DNA of 19,038 nucleotides, from contig RGNC01000023.1 of the NCBI GenBank assembly GCA_010029175.1, positions 1 through 19,038 of the forward strand, given 5' to 3'. The DNA is from Synechococcaceae bacterium WB8_1B_136. GTDB lineage: Bacteria; Cyanobacteriota; Cyanobacteriia; PCC-6307; Cyanobiaceae. Made by a program: the position numbers and the translations under genes. This document shows positions 7,648-15,102 of the stretch, in pieces. The notes beneath the pieces are model-generated. The model searched no databases and was not told the DNA's origin. It worked only from the letters and a program-made list of their open reading frames with translations. Every line of letters starts with the position of its first letter. Position 1 is the stretch's first letter.

Positions 7648-8067
7648 CTAGTCCAACACGGCAGGTTGATCGCCCTGGCGAAACACCACCAGCTTCTGGG
7701 CCGTGTAGGAGAGGGCCGCCAGCGGCGGAATCAACAGCAGGGCCGCCAGGTTGCGGGAGCAGCCCCAACCCGAGAGCAGCGCGATCCCGCCCCAGTTGCA
7801 CCACCACAGCAGCAGGGCCAGCAGGCCATAGCCCAGGGCCGAGCGCCGGCGCAGCCGCTCCACCCGGAACACCTTCTTGCCGTAGAGCACAAAGCCCAGG
7901 GCCACGTTCAGCAGCTGGCTGAGCAGGGTGGCCCAGCCCGTGGCCATCACCAGCAGCAACCCCTGCAAGGCCCCATTGGTGAGGGCCACATTGAGGGCGC
8001 CGTAACCCAGAAAGCGGCGCTTGCGACCCCGGGGCATCGGCTGAACCATCCGCTGAGGCTGAACCAT
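7648..8067 (-). CDS. GtrA-like membrane protein
   Basis: Small membrane protein of the GtrA type (PF04138-like). Such proteins are thought to help flip or anchor polyprenyl-linked sugars and commonly sit beside a DPM1-like glycosyltransferase, as here. The product (139 residues from the first ATG) has about four hydrophobic segments, including LGYGALNVALTNGALQGLLL, TLLSQLLNVALGFVLYG, SALGYGLLALLLWWCNW and NLAALLLIPPLAALSY. It ends in the typical YTAQKLVVFR. Three in-frame ATGs (8067, 8049, 8037) compete as starts. The first two lie in an exact 18-bp tandem duplication, so they have the same local context. The 8067 start lies 16 bp after the hydrolase stop. Confidence 0.82.
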   Translation of the reverse strand: MVQPQRMVQPMPRGRKRRFLGYGALNVALTNGALQGLLLVMATGWATLLSQLLNVALGFVLYGKKVFRVERLRRRSALGYGLLALLLWWCNWGGIALLSGWGCSRNLAALLLIPPLAALSYTAQKLVVFRQGDQPAVLD

Positions 8068-8074
8068 CCGCTGA
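8039..8074. repeat. Exact 18-bp tandem duplication spanning the gtrA-like start
   Basis: GGCTGAACCATCCGCTGA occurs twice back to back (8039-8056 and 8057-8074). On the minus strand each unit contains CAGCGG followed by ATGGTTCAGCC, so the duplication copies the start codon and its context in frame and adds six residues (MVQPQR) before the second methionine. Confidence 0.9.
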
Positions 8075-8083
8075 GAACCCCGG

Positions 8084-8919
8084 TCAGAGGGAATCCAGCC
8101 ACTCCAGCATCGCGCGGTTCACCTGATCGGGCACCTCGTCGTGGGGGCAGTGGCCCGCCTCCAGCACCACCTCCGTGGTGCGGGCCGGGGCGTGGCGCTG
8201 GAAGGCGCCGCGGCGGCCAGCCGCGTTGATCCAGGGGTCGCGGATGCCCCAGAGCAGCAGCAAGGGGGCCTGCAGCTGGGCGAACAGCTCATCGAGGGGC
8301 TGGCCGCGGGGGATGTCGAACACCGTCTTGAACACGCCGAAGGCGCCGGGATCGCGCGACGGCCGCAGGATCGACTCCACCAGGGCCTCATCCACGTTGG
8401 TCTTGTCGATGTACACCTGCCGCAGGGTGCGGCGCACGCTGGATGGCCGGCGCAGGTTCTCGAACAACAGCCGCTGTAGCAGCGGACTCTTGAGCAGGGC
8501 GCTGCCGATCGTGCGCCGGGCGATGGCGCCCCACCCCCTGGGCTCGGCCTGTTCATCGGAGAAGGGGCCGGCGGCATTGAGCAGCACCACCCCGGCGGCC
8601 AGATCCCCCAGGGCCACCCCGGCGGCCAAGGCGGCATAGCCCCCCAGGGAGTTGCCCACCAGCACCGTGGGCCGGCCGATGCGCTCCCGCACGTAGGCCA
8701 CCAGCTGATCCCGCCAGAGGGCACCGCCATAGCTGGGCCCCTCGGGCTTGGCGCTGCGGCCAAACCCCAGCAGGTCGAGGGCGTGCACCTCGTGGTGCTC
8801 TGCCAGCACGGGGATGTTGAAGCGCCAGTGGTCGGTGGAGGCACCGAAGCCGTGCACCAGCAGAGGCTGTGGATCGGATAGCCCTGAAAGGTCCAGGGCT
8901 GGACAGCGGACACCGGCAA
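8084..8919 (-). CDS. Alpha/beta hydrolase, apparently frameshifted near the N-terminus
   Basis: Serine-hydrolase-fold protein of the type common in cyanobacteria; substrate unknown. The core is complete: LLVHGFGASTDHW for the oxyanion loop, VLVGNSLGGYAAL with the nucleophile Ser (G-N-S-L-G), WGIRDPWI with the acid, and EAGHCPHDE with the catalytic His. That core is in a frame open back to an ATG at 9019, but the extra upstream part is low-complexity, antisense to the neighbouring gene and unlike the family. Instead, a family-like N-terminus, MPVSAVQPWTFQGYPIHS, starts at an ATG at 8919 in another frame. The two parts meet at about 8863-8872, and the usual ten or so residues between the PI.. 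strand and LLVHGFG are missing. The gene has probably lost a short segment whose length is not a multiple of three; if 9019 is the true start the protein is 311 residues. First gene of the minus-strand glycan-type series. Confidence 0.72.
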
Positions 8920-8930
8920 AGGAGCGCAGG

Positions 8931-9284
8931 GTGGTTGATGCTAGGGAGCGAAGACCTGCTGGATGCCACCCCTTGGCGGACTGGAGCCTGCTCAACTGGA
9001 GCGCCTTGCTGCCGGGCACAGCCCTCTGGGCCCTGGCCCTCTATGTGCCCCTGAGTGCCCCGCTGGCGCGGCTGGAGCAGGCCCTGGCGGAGGGTGGCCT
9101 CACGGACGACCTGCAACAGGCGCTGCTGGTGACCGCCAGCCTGCTGCTGGCGCTGGTGGTGGGGGCAATCACCAACCTGGGCCTGGGCTGGGCCCTGGGC
9201 CCCGGCTGGAGCACCAGCCTCGGACTGATGGCCGCCCTCTATGGCCTGTTCTGGGGCCTGGCCGCCGCCAGCCGCGAGGAGTAG
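8931..9284 (+). CDS. Small membrane protein of unknown function
   Basis: I do not recognise this family. From a GTG at 8931 the product has 117 residues with three hydrophobic segments: ALLPGTALWALALYVPLSAP, LLVTASLLLALVVGAITNLG and LGLMAALYGLFWGLAAA. It ends in a short charged tail (SREE). The GTG was chosen because AAAGGAG (8918-8924) lies six bases ahead, the best ribosome binding site seen in the window. A TTG at 8973 (preceding ADWSLLNW) is an alternative that would leave more room for the divergent hydrolase promoter. The open frame continues upstream of 8931 without an ATG that fits. It diverges from the hydrolase and converges on the RRM protein gene. Confidence 0.6.
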   Translation: MVDARERRPAGCHPLADWSLLNWSALLPGTALWALALYVPLSAPLARLEQALAEGGLTDDLQQALLVTASLLLALVVGAITNLGLGWALGPGWSTSLGLMAALYGLFWGLAAASREE

Positions 9285-9360
9285 CGAGTAGCGGGCGGCG
9301 CAAGTTGGAAGCTGCAGGGCGGGCTGGAATGCGCAGGCCGGAGGACGCACCCCAGACACT

Positions 9361-9397
9361 CTCCCTAGTTCTGTACAGGCTGTACAGAATTAGGGAG
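9361..9397 (+). repeat. Dispersed palindromic element, copy 1
   Basis: Arms CTCCCTAGTTCTGTACA (9361-9377) and TGTACAGAATTAGGGAG (9381-9397) are reverse complements except for one position that becomes G·U in RNA; the loop is GGC. It lies between convergent genes (membrane protein and RRM protein). There is no T-run after it, so it is not a standard terminator. Flanks ACACT on the left and ACG on the right match those of copy 2, so the repeated unit may be somewhat longer than the palindrome. Confidence 0.9.
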
Positions 9398-9490
9398 ACG
9401 ACGGAGCGGCATCACCTGCAGCATCAGCGGTGAGCCAACAGCAGTGAACCAGCGGAAGCCAGCAGGCGGGGGAGCGCCCGTGAGCCGACG

Positions 9491-9991
9491 TCAGCCGACA
9501 TCCGCATCGCCAGCGCCGCCACCGCTGCTGCGGCGTCGGCGGCTGCGGCCCTCGGCAAAGCTGTCGGCCTCGCTGCCGTAGCTGCGATCCACCCAGCCAC
9601 TGGCGCCGGAGGAGCGATCCGAAGCGGCGCGGGCATCACCACCACCGCCTGGTCCATAACCGCCACCGCCATTGCCGCCAGCGGCTCCGTAACCGCCGTA
9701 GCCCCCGGCGCGACCACCCGGGCGGCCTCCACCGCTGCCACCACCGCCGCTGCGGGGTTCGGCCCTGTTGATGCGCAGGGGGCGACCCATCAGTTCAACG
9801 CCCTGGAGGGCATCGATGGCGCGGGCTTCGCTGGCGGCATCGGCCAGTTCCACAAAGGCGAAGCCCCGCTTGCGCCCCGAGTCGCGCTCCAGCGGCAGGG
9901 CGCAACTGATCACTTCGCCAAAGGGAGCGAAGAGTTCCGCCACATCGTCCTGCTCCGCTCGGAAGGGCAGGTTTCCAACAAAAATGCTCAC
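9491..9991 (-). CDS. RRM-domain RNA-binding protein with glycine-rich tail
   Basis: Single-RRM RNA-binding protein of the cyanobacterial Rbp type; relatives bind RNA, take part in cold response or help localise mRNAs. From a GTG at 9991 the product has 166 residues. RNP2 is IFVGNL at residues 3-8 and RNP1 is RKRGFAFVEL near residue 40-49, followed by a helix ending in LMGRPLRINRAEP. The remainder is a low-complexity tail rich in Gly, Arg, Ser and Tyr (GGRAGGYGGYG, then GRSRRRRSSGGG), typical of the group. The upstream in-frame TTG at 10015 would add eight Arg-rich residues and is less likely, because family members begin at the strand before RNP2. It lies 42 bp after argH on the same strand and is probably last in the cluster. 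Confidence 0.9.
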   Translation of the reverse strand: MSIFVGNLPFRAEQDDVAELFAPFGEVISCALPLERDSGRKRGFAFVELADAASEARAIDALQGVELMGRPLRINRAEPRSGGGGSGGGRPGGRAGGYGGYGAAGGNGGGGYGPGGGGDARAASDRSSGASGWVDRSYGSEADSFAEGRSRRRRSSGGGAGDADVG

Positions 9992-10033
9992 GGGCCGTCG
10001 GCGCCGATCCGGCAAAAGTTCTGCCTTTTGAGG

Positions 10034-11449
10034 CTAGGCCTGAAGCCGCAACTTGGCGCGCTGCAACTGCAAGCGCACCTGCTCAAACGACGTACCACCC
10101 TCACTGCGGCGGGCTGCCACCACCTGGCGGGGCTCGATTGCCGTGAAGATGTCGGCCTCGAAGGCGGGATGGAGCTGCTGCCAGCGCTCCAGCGGCAGCT
10201 GCCGCAGCAGGATCCCCTCCTGCAGGCAGGTCTTCACCAGACCGCCCACCAGCTGGTAGGCCTCGCGGAAGGGCACCCCCTTGGTCACCAGGTAGTCGGC
10301 CACATCGGTGGCGTTGGAGAAATCGGAGCCCACCGCAGCCTCCAGCCGTTCGGGCCGGAAGCTGAGACCCTCCTCCAACAGGATCGCCATCGCCTCCAGG
10401 CAGGCCAGGGTGGTGGCCACCGCGTCGAACAGGGCCTCCTTGTCCTCCTGGAAGTCCTTGTTGTAGGCCAGCGGCAGGCCCTTGATCATCACCAGCAGCC
10501 CCTGCAGGTGACCGAACACCCGGCCGCATTTGCCGCGCACCAGCTCCGGCACATCGGGGTTCTTCTTCTGGGGCATCAGGCTGCTGCCGGTGGCGCAGCG
10601 GTCGGTGAGTTTCACAAAGCCAAACTCCTCGCTGGCCCAGAGGATCACCTCCTCGCTCAGGCGGCTGAGGTGCACCATCACCAGGCAGGCGGCGGCGCTG
10701 AACTCCACGGCGAAGTCGCGGTCGCTGACGGCATCGAGGCTGTTGGCATACACCTCCTCGAAGCCGAGGGCCGCGGCGGTGTGGCGCCGATCGATCGGCA
10801 CCGGCGTGCCCGCCAGGGCGGCCGCCCCCAGGGGGCAGATGTTCACGCGCTTGCGCAGGTCCCGCAGGCGGGCGCGGTCGCGCTCGGCCATCTCCACGTA
10901 GGCCAGCAGGTGGTGGGCCAGGCCGATGGGCTGGGCCCGCTGCAGGTGGGTGTAGCCCGGGATCATCACCTCGGCATGGGCCTCGGCCTGGGCCAGCAGG
11001 GCCCGCTCGAAGCGCACCAGGGCCGCATCGATGGCATCGATCTGGCCCCGCAACCACAGGCGCAGGTCGGTGCCCACCTGGTCGTTGCGGGAGCGGCCGG
11101 TGTGCAGCTTCTTGCCCAGGGGGCCCAGGATCGCAATCAGGCGACGCTCCACGGCGAAGTGCACGTCCTCGTCCTCGAGGCCGGGATTGAATTGGCCGGC
11201 GGCCGCCTCGGCCCGCACCTGCTCCAGGCCCGCCACCAGCTGCTCGGCCTCCTCGGCCGTGAGCACTCCAGTGCTGGCGAGCATGCGGGCATGGGCGATC
11301 GAGCCGTCCAGGTCCTGCTGCAGCAGGGTGATGTCGAACCCGATCGAGGCGTTGAAGCGCTCGATGGCCGGATGCAGCCCCTCCTCGAAGCGATCACTCC
11401 AGCTGCCGGCCTTGCCACCGGTAACGCCGGACATCTCAGGGGCTGCCAT
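10034..11449 (-). CDS. argH: Argininosuccinate lyase
   Basis: Last step of arginine synthesis: argininosuccinate is split into arginine and fumarate in the cytoplasm by a homotetramer of the fumarase/aspartase superfamily. The 471-residue product shows WSDRFEEGLHPAIERFNAS near the start, HTGRSRNDQV (116-125), GYTHLQRAQP with His169, and the superfamily signature GSSLMPQKKNPD (288-299) carrying the mobile catalytic Ser. All are intact and the length is normal. A second ATG at 11434 (MSGVTGG) is an equally plausible start. It lies 53 bp after the phosphatase gene on the same strand. Confidence 0.97.
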   Translation of the reverse strand: MAAPEMSGVTGGKAGSWSDRFEEGLHPAIERFNASIGFDITLLQQDLDGSIAHARMLASTGVLTAEEAEQLVAGLEQVRAEAAAGQFNPGLEDEDVHFAVERRLIAILGPLGKKLHTGRSRNDQVGTDLRLWLRGQIDAIDAALVRFERALLAQAEAHAEVMIPGYTHLQRAQPIGLAHHLLAYVEMAERDRARLRDLRKRVNICPLGAAALAGTPVPIDRRHTAAALGFEEVYANSLDAVSDRDFAVEFSAAACLVMVHLSRLSEEVILWASEEFGFVKLTDRCATGSSLMPQKKNPDVPELVRGKCGRVFGHLQGLLVMIKGLPLAYNKDFQEDKEALFDAVATTLACLEAMAILLEEGLSFRPERLEAAVGSDFSNATDVADYLVTKGVPFREAYQLVGGLVKTCLQEGILLRQLPLERWQQLHPAFEADIFTAIEPRQVVAARRSEGGTSFEQVRLQLQRAKLRLQA

Positions 11450-11502
11450 CGAACCGGAACTGCCGCAACTGCTCAGCTTGGCAGGCAGCTGACCGGAGCC
11501 CC

Positions 11503-12861
11503 TCAGGTGGGCAGCGACGGCAGCATCACTTCCTCGCGCACCTTGAGAACCACCATCGAGGCGTCGTCCTCCAGGGGTCGGTCGACACCCACGAAGCGAT
11601 CGAGGCGGGCAAACAGCTGATCGAGGATGCCCTGGGCGCCGGTGCCGGAGCGGCAGGCCCCGTGCAGGGCCCGAATCAACCGCTCCTCGTCGAAGCGCTC
11701 GCCGTTCAGCCCCGGTGCTTCGGTGACGCCATCGGTGTAGTAGAGCAGCACATCACCGGGGTCGAGCACGATCTGCTCGCAGCCGTAGTGGGCCTCCGGC
11801 TGCAGGCCGATCAACAGGCCCGGGGCGTCGAGCCGATCCACGGCGTTGCGAAGCCGCCTCCAGATCAGCGGCGGGTTGTGGGCGGCGTTGGCGTAGCGGA
11901 GCAGGCGCGTGCGGGGGTCGAAATCGGAATAGAAGAGGGTCACGAACCGGTGCGAGTGGGCCAGGTCTTCCTGGGCCAGCTGGTTGAGGTCGTGCAGGAT
12001 GCGATCCGGCGGCAACCCACTGAGCACCTCGGCCCGCAGCATGCCCCGCAGCAGGGTCATCAGCAGGCCAGCGGGCACGCCCTTGCCCATCACATCTCCC
12101 ATCACCAGGGCCCAGCGGCCCTGCTCGCGGCGGCGGCCCAGCAGCTGGGGGCGGGTGGGGATGAAGTCGTAGTAATCGCCGCCCACCTGAAAGGCGGGGC
12201 GGCAGCGGGCGGCCAGTTCCACCCCCTCGATCAGCGGACAGTGATCCGGCAGCAACTGGGCCTGGATCTCGGCGCCGATGCTCATCTGGCGGTCGATGCG
12301 CTCATGGCGGCGGGCCTCCTGCACCAGGGCATCGTTTTCGATCGCCACACCGGTGAGATCCGCCACCAGCTGCACGTGGCGGCGATGCACTTCACTCCAG
12401 CTGAAACCCGTTTTGGCCCCGAACACATACAGCCGGCCCCGCGGCCGGCTGCGGGACACCACCGAGGTGCCGAACAGGGGCCGATCCGCCAGCTGCCGCT
12501 GGATCAAGCCATCGAGGCGCGCCGCCACGGCCTCCTCACCGGAGGCCTCCAGCAGCTCACGATCCTCAAGGCTGGCCAGCTGGCGCACCAGCTCCGCGCA
12601 GGCCGCTGGCGGGGTGGCATGGAGCTGCTCCCGCCAGAGGCGACCATCGGGGTGAAACACCACCAGCAGGGCCCCCTCGGCCTCCACCAGCCGCGAGGCC
12701 AGCAGCGGCACCAGTTCCAGAAAGCGCCCCAGGTTGGTGAAGCTGCGCAGGGCAAATCCGAGCGAGGCCAGCAGCTCCTGGTTGCGGTGCTGCTCCTTGC
12801 TGAGGCTGTCGAGCAGCTGGCGCAGCGAGGCCGTAGCCGTGAGGGGCGGCGTGCTGCTCAC
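11503..12861 (-). CDS. RsbU/SpoIIE-type PP2C phosphatase with N-terminal GAF-like domain
   Basis: Metal-dependent serine/threonine phosphatase of the SpoIIE/RsbU class, which usually dephosphorylates an anti-sigma-factor antagonist (STAS protein) in a partner-switching pathway. From a GTG at 12861 the product has 452 residues. A GAF-like sensor region spans about 35-180, followed by a linker helix (QEARRHERIDRQMSIGAEIQ) leading to the PP2C domain. Metal-binding and core motifs are present: VGGDYYDF (226-233), MGDVMGKGVPAGL (254-266), ANAAHNPPL, YYTDGVTEA and LEDDASMVVLKV. The open frame extends to a TTG at 12885; GTG was preferred. No STAS protein, anti-sigma kinase or sigma factor lies in the window, so the target is unknown. 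It lies 36 bp after ftsY. Confidence 0.9.
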   Translation of the reverse strand: MSSTPPLTATASLRQLLDSLSKEQHRNQELLASLGFALRSFTNLGRFLELVPLLASRLVEAEGALLVVFHPDGRLWREQLHATPPAACAELVRQLASLEDRELLEASGEEAVAARLDGLIQRQLADRPLFGTSVVSRSRPRGRLYVFGAKTGFSWSEVHRRHVQLVADLTGVAIENDALVQEARRHERIDRQMSIGAEIQAQLLPDHCPLIEGVELAARCRPAFQVGGDYYDFIPTRPQLLGRRREQGRWALVMGDVMGKGVPAGLLMTLLRGMLRAEVLSGLPPDRILHDLNQLAQEDLAHSHRFVTLFYSDFDPRTRLLRYANAAHNPPLIWRRLRNAVDRLDAPGLLIGLQPEAHYGCEQIVLDPGDVLLYYTDGVTEAPGLNGERFDEERLIRALHGACRSGTGAQGILDQLFARLDRFVGVDRPLEDDASMVVLKVREEVMLPSLPT

Positions 12862-12897
12862 CGAGCGGCCGCGAAGAGCCCGCAAGATAGCGGGGGT

Positions 12898-14437
12898 TCA
12901 GCGGGCCAGCAGAGCTTCCACAAATTCGAAGCTGTTGAAGGGGCGCAGGTCTCGGATGCCCTCGCCGGCACCAATGAAGCGGATCGGTAGCCCCGCCTCC
13001 GACGACACCGCCAAGGCAACGCCACCGCGAGAGCTGCCATCCAGCTTGGTGAGCACCACGCCGGTGAGGCCGGCGGCACTGGCAAAGGCCATGGCCTGCT
13101 TGAGGCCGTTCTGCCCCTGGCTGGCATCGAGCACCAGCAGCGACTGCACCACGGCCTCGGGAGCCAGCTTGTCGACGATGCGCCGCACCTTGGAGAGCTC
13201 CTCCATCAGGTTGTGCTTGGTCTGCAGGCGACCGGCGGTGTCCACCAGCACCAGATCGGTGCCTTTGGCCTTGGCGGCGCCGATGGCATCGAACACCACG
13301 GCGGCGGGATCGGCATTGGCGGAGGGGTTGGAGATCACCGGCACACCGCTGCGCTCGCCCCACACCTGCACCTGCTGCACAGCGGCGGCGCGGAAGGTGT
13401 CGGCAGCGGCGATCAGGCAGCTGTAGCCGCTGCGAATGGCCAGATTGGCCAGCTTGCCGAGGGTGGTGGTCTTGCCGACCCCGTTCACCCCCACCATCAG
13501 CCACACGTTCAGCCGACCGCGCTCGGGGGCGAGCAAGGTGGCGCCACTGGCGCGGATCGGCGCCTCCAGCAACCCCTGCAGCTGCTCCTTGAGGAAACGG
13601 ATCCCCTCGGTGGGGTCCACCACCTCGCGATTCATGCGCTCCCGCAGGGCCTCCAGCACCTGATCGGTGGCCTGCACACCCACATCGGCCCGCAGCAGCA
13701 GGGTCTCGAGCTCGTCGAGCACCTCGGGGCTGAGGGGATCGTCGCCGAGGGAATCCAGCAGCTGGGTCACGAAGCCCTGGCGGGTCTTCTCCATGCCGCG
13801 GCGCAGGCGGCCCAGCCAGTCGATCTCCTCCAGGGAGATGTCGTCGAGCTGGCGGCCCTGGGCGGCCAGCACCTCCGCCGACCAGGTGAAGGTGTCGTCG
13901 AAGGCACCCAGCTGGGGGGCGGCCTCATCGGCGGCAGCTGCCGGAGCGGCCGGAGCGGCGGCGGAGCCCGCGGCTGGTGCCGCTTCCGGTACGGGTGCCT
14001 CAATGGCGCGGGCCAGCAACTCCTGCTGGCGCTGGGCGCGCTCGGCAGCGGCGCGCTCCAGCAGGGAGAGCCCGGGGGCGGCGGGAGGCTCGGGCTCGAG
14101 TTCGGGCTCGGGGGGCCGCTCCAGCACGTCTCCCGAATTCCGTACAGGCTGTACAGAATTCGGGAGAGTGTGGGGGAGATTCGGGCTGAAGCTCGTTCGA
14201 GGCCTGGACCTGCCGCTCAGCCTCCTGCTGAGCTTTGAGGCGGGCGTAGGCCTGGCGGGCCCAGTCGAGGGCGTCCTGATCGACCGCACCCACGGCCGGG
14301 GCTTGTTCCGGCTCGGCAGCTGCGGGCGCTGGCGGGGCCGGAGGCTCCTCGGCCGGCACGGGCTCCGGGGCCGGTTCCGGCTGGGACGGCTCCAGGTTCT
14401 GGGGGGCCGCGCTGCGATTGAACCAGTCGAAAACCAT
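12898..14437 (-). CDS. ftsY: SRP receptor FtsY, reading frame interrupted by a palindromic repeat
   Basis: FtsY is the membrane-associated GTPase that receives ribosome-SRP complexes and hands them to the Sec translocon; it is normally essential. The true N-terminus begins at ATG 14437 (MVFDWFNRSAAP, then DQDALDWARQAYARLKAQ), 14 bp after nusB and preceded by GAGGAG. That frame leads into the linker, then becomes Arg-rich nonsense and stops at 14000. The rest of FtsY is in the +1 frame: linker with LSLLERAAAERAQRQQ, N domain from about GRLRRGMEKTRQGF, P-loop GVNGVGKTTTLGKLA, DTAGRLQTKHNLMEEL, TKLDGSSRGG and C-terminal FIGAGEGIRDLRPF, stop at 12898. The frame change falls between about 14190 and 14130, at the 37-nt palindrome 14130-14166. 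Deleting exactly 37 nt joins the frames as ..PPHYVLERPP... A one-base error in the G run 14172-14176 would also explain it. The NG core is intact and could start internally (ATG 13794, or GTG 14127). Confidence 0.9.
14130..14166 (-). repeat. Dispersed palindromic element, copy 2, inside ftsY
   Basis: Plus-strand arms are CTCCCGAATTCCGTACA (14130-14146) and TGTACAGAATTCGGGAG (14150-14166) with loop GGC. On the ftsY mRNA the single imperfect pair is U·G, so a 17-bp stem with a three-base loop forms. The 37-nt length leaves remainder 1 on division by three and sits where ftsY changes frame. Minus-strand flanks ACACT (left) and ACG (right) equal those of copy 1. Confidence 0.92.
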
Positions 14438-14451
14438 CGGGATCTCGCTCC

Positions 14452-15102
14452 TCAGCCGGCGTTGGCGCTGGCGCTGGTGAAGCGGCGCAGCACGCCGTTG
14501 ATCATGCGGCGACCCTGCTCGTCGCTGTAGCGGTTGGCCAGTTCCACCGCCTCGTTGCAGGCCACGGCCGGGGGCGTGTGGAACTGCTCGATGTCCACGG
14601 CGGCCAGGCGGAGGATGTCGCGGTCGATGCGGGGCAGACGGCTGAGGCGCCAGCCCTCCATCACGGCATCAAGGCGCTGGTCGAGGTCGGCGCGGTGGCG
14701 CAGCACGGCACGGGCGCGATCGATGGCGCCGCGGCGGATCTCCTCCTGATCCGCGAGCATCAGCAGCCGCGGCAGCTCCAGGCTGGCGGAGAGGCGGTTG
14801 AGACCGTGTTCGGCATGGGTGAGTCCCTCCTGCAGGTGCTGGCGCACCCGCGGCAGCTGCTCAGCGCCCTCCTGCTGCAGTTCGCTGTCGAGCAATTGCT
14901 GCTGGGCGGCCTGCAGATCGCTGGCGGCCTGGTCGAGGGCCTCGCGCACGTGCTGGCTGAGGGAGGCCAGGGCCTGGTGCAGCAGGGTGTCGAGGCCGGT
15001 GTCGGCGGCGGGAGCAGCAGCGCCAGAGCCGGCAGGCTGACGATCACTGGTCTGGCCCAGCATCAGCAGGGCCAGTTCACGGGCGACGGTGCGGCTCTGC
15101 AT
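14452..15102 (-). CDS. nusB: Transcription antitermination factor NusB
   Basis: All-helical RNA-binding protein that joins NusE (S10), NusA and NusG on boxA RNA to keep RNA polymerase from terminating, chiefly in rRNA operons. The 216-residue product starts with MQSRTVARELALLMLGQ, the typical first helix, and ends with the conserved region LPRIDRDILRLAAVDIEQF, AVACNEAVELANRYSDEQGR and INGVLRRF. It is much longer than the roughly 140-residue E. coli protein because of a Gln/Leu-rich insert at about residues 25-110, predicted helical; longer NusB proteins of this kind are usual in cyanobacteria. The ATG overlaps the DUF502 stop by one base (TGATG), so translation is probably coupled. ftsY follows after 14 bp. 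Confidence 0.93.
   Translation of the reverse strand: MQSRTVARELALLMLGQTSDRQPAGSGAAAPAADTGLDTLLHQALASLSQHVREALDQAASDLQAAQQQLLDSELQQEGAEQLPRVRQHLQEGLTHAEHGLNRLSASLELPRLLMLADQEEIRRGAIDRARAVLRHRADLDQRLDAVMEGWRLSRLPRIDRDILRLAAVDIEQFHTPPAVACNEAVELANRYSDEQGRRMINGVLRRFTSASANAG

Noticed and set aside
8920..9019. Hydrolase start at the ATG at 9019
   Set aside because: The added residues are low-complexity, unlike the family, and lie over the neighbouring gene; a family-like N-terminus is present from 8919 in another frame. Kept as an alternative only.
9371..9387. GTA..TAC in the palindrome as an NtcA site
   Set aside because: The NtcA consensus needs eight bases between GTA and TAC; here there are seven, and the same symmetric core recurs inside a coding region.
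9361..9400. Copy 1 as an intrinsic terminator for the convergent genes
   Set aside because: The stem is strong, but neither strand has a T-run after it, and the same sequence occurs inside ftsY where termination would make no sense.
10028..11620. Long plus-strand open frame opposite argH
   Set aside because: Its length comes from the high GC content; it has no motif, while argH on the other strand has all its signatures.
14000..14289. Treating the two ftsY frames as two unrelated genes
   Set aside because: The front frame holds a typical FtsY N-terminus and the rear frame the rest of the same linker plus the NG core; each turns into Arg-rich nonsense past the palindrome, so they are one interrupted gene.
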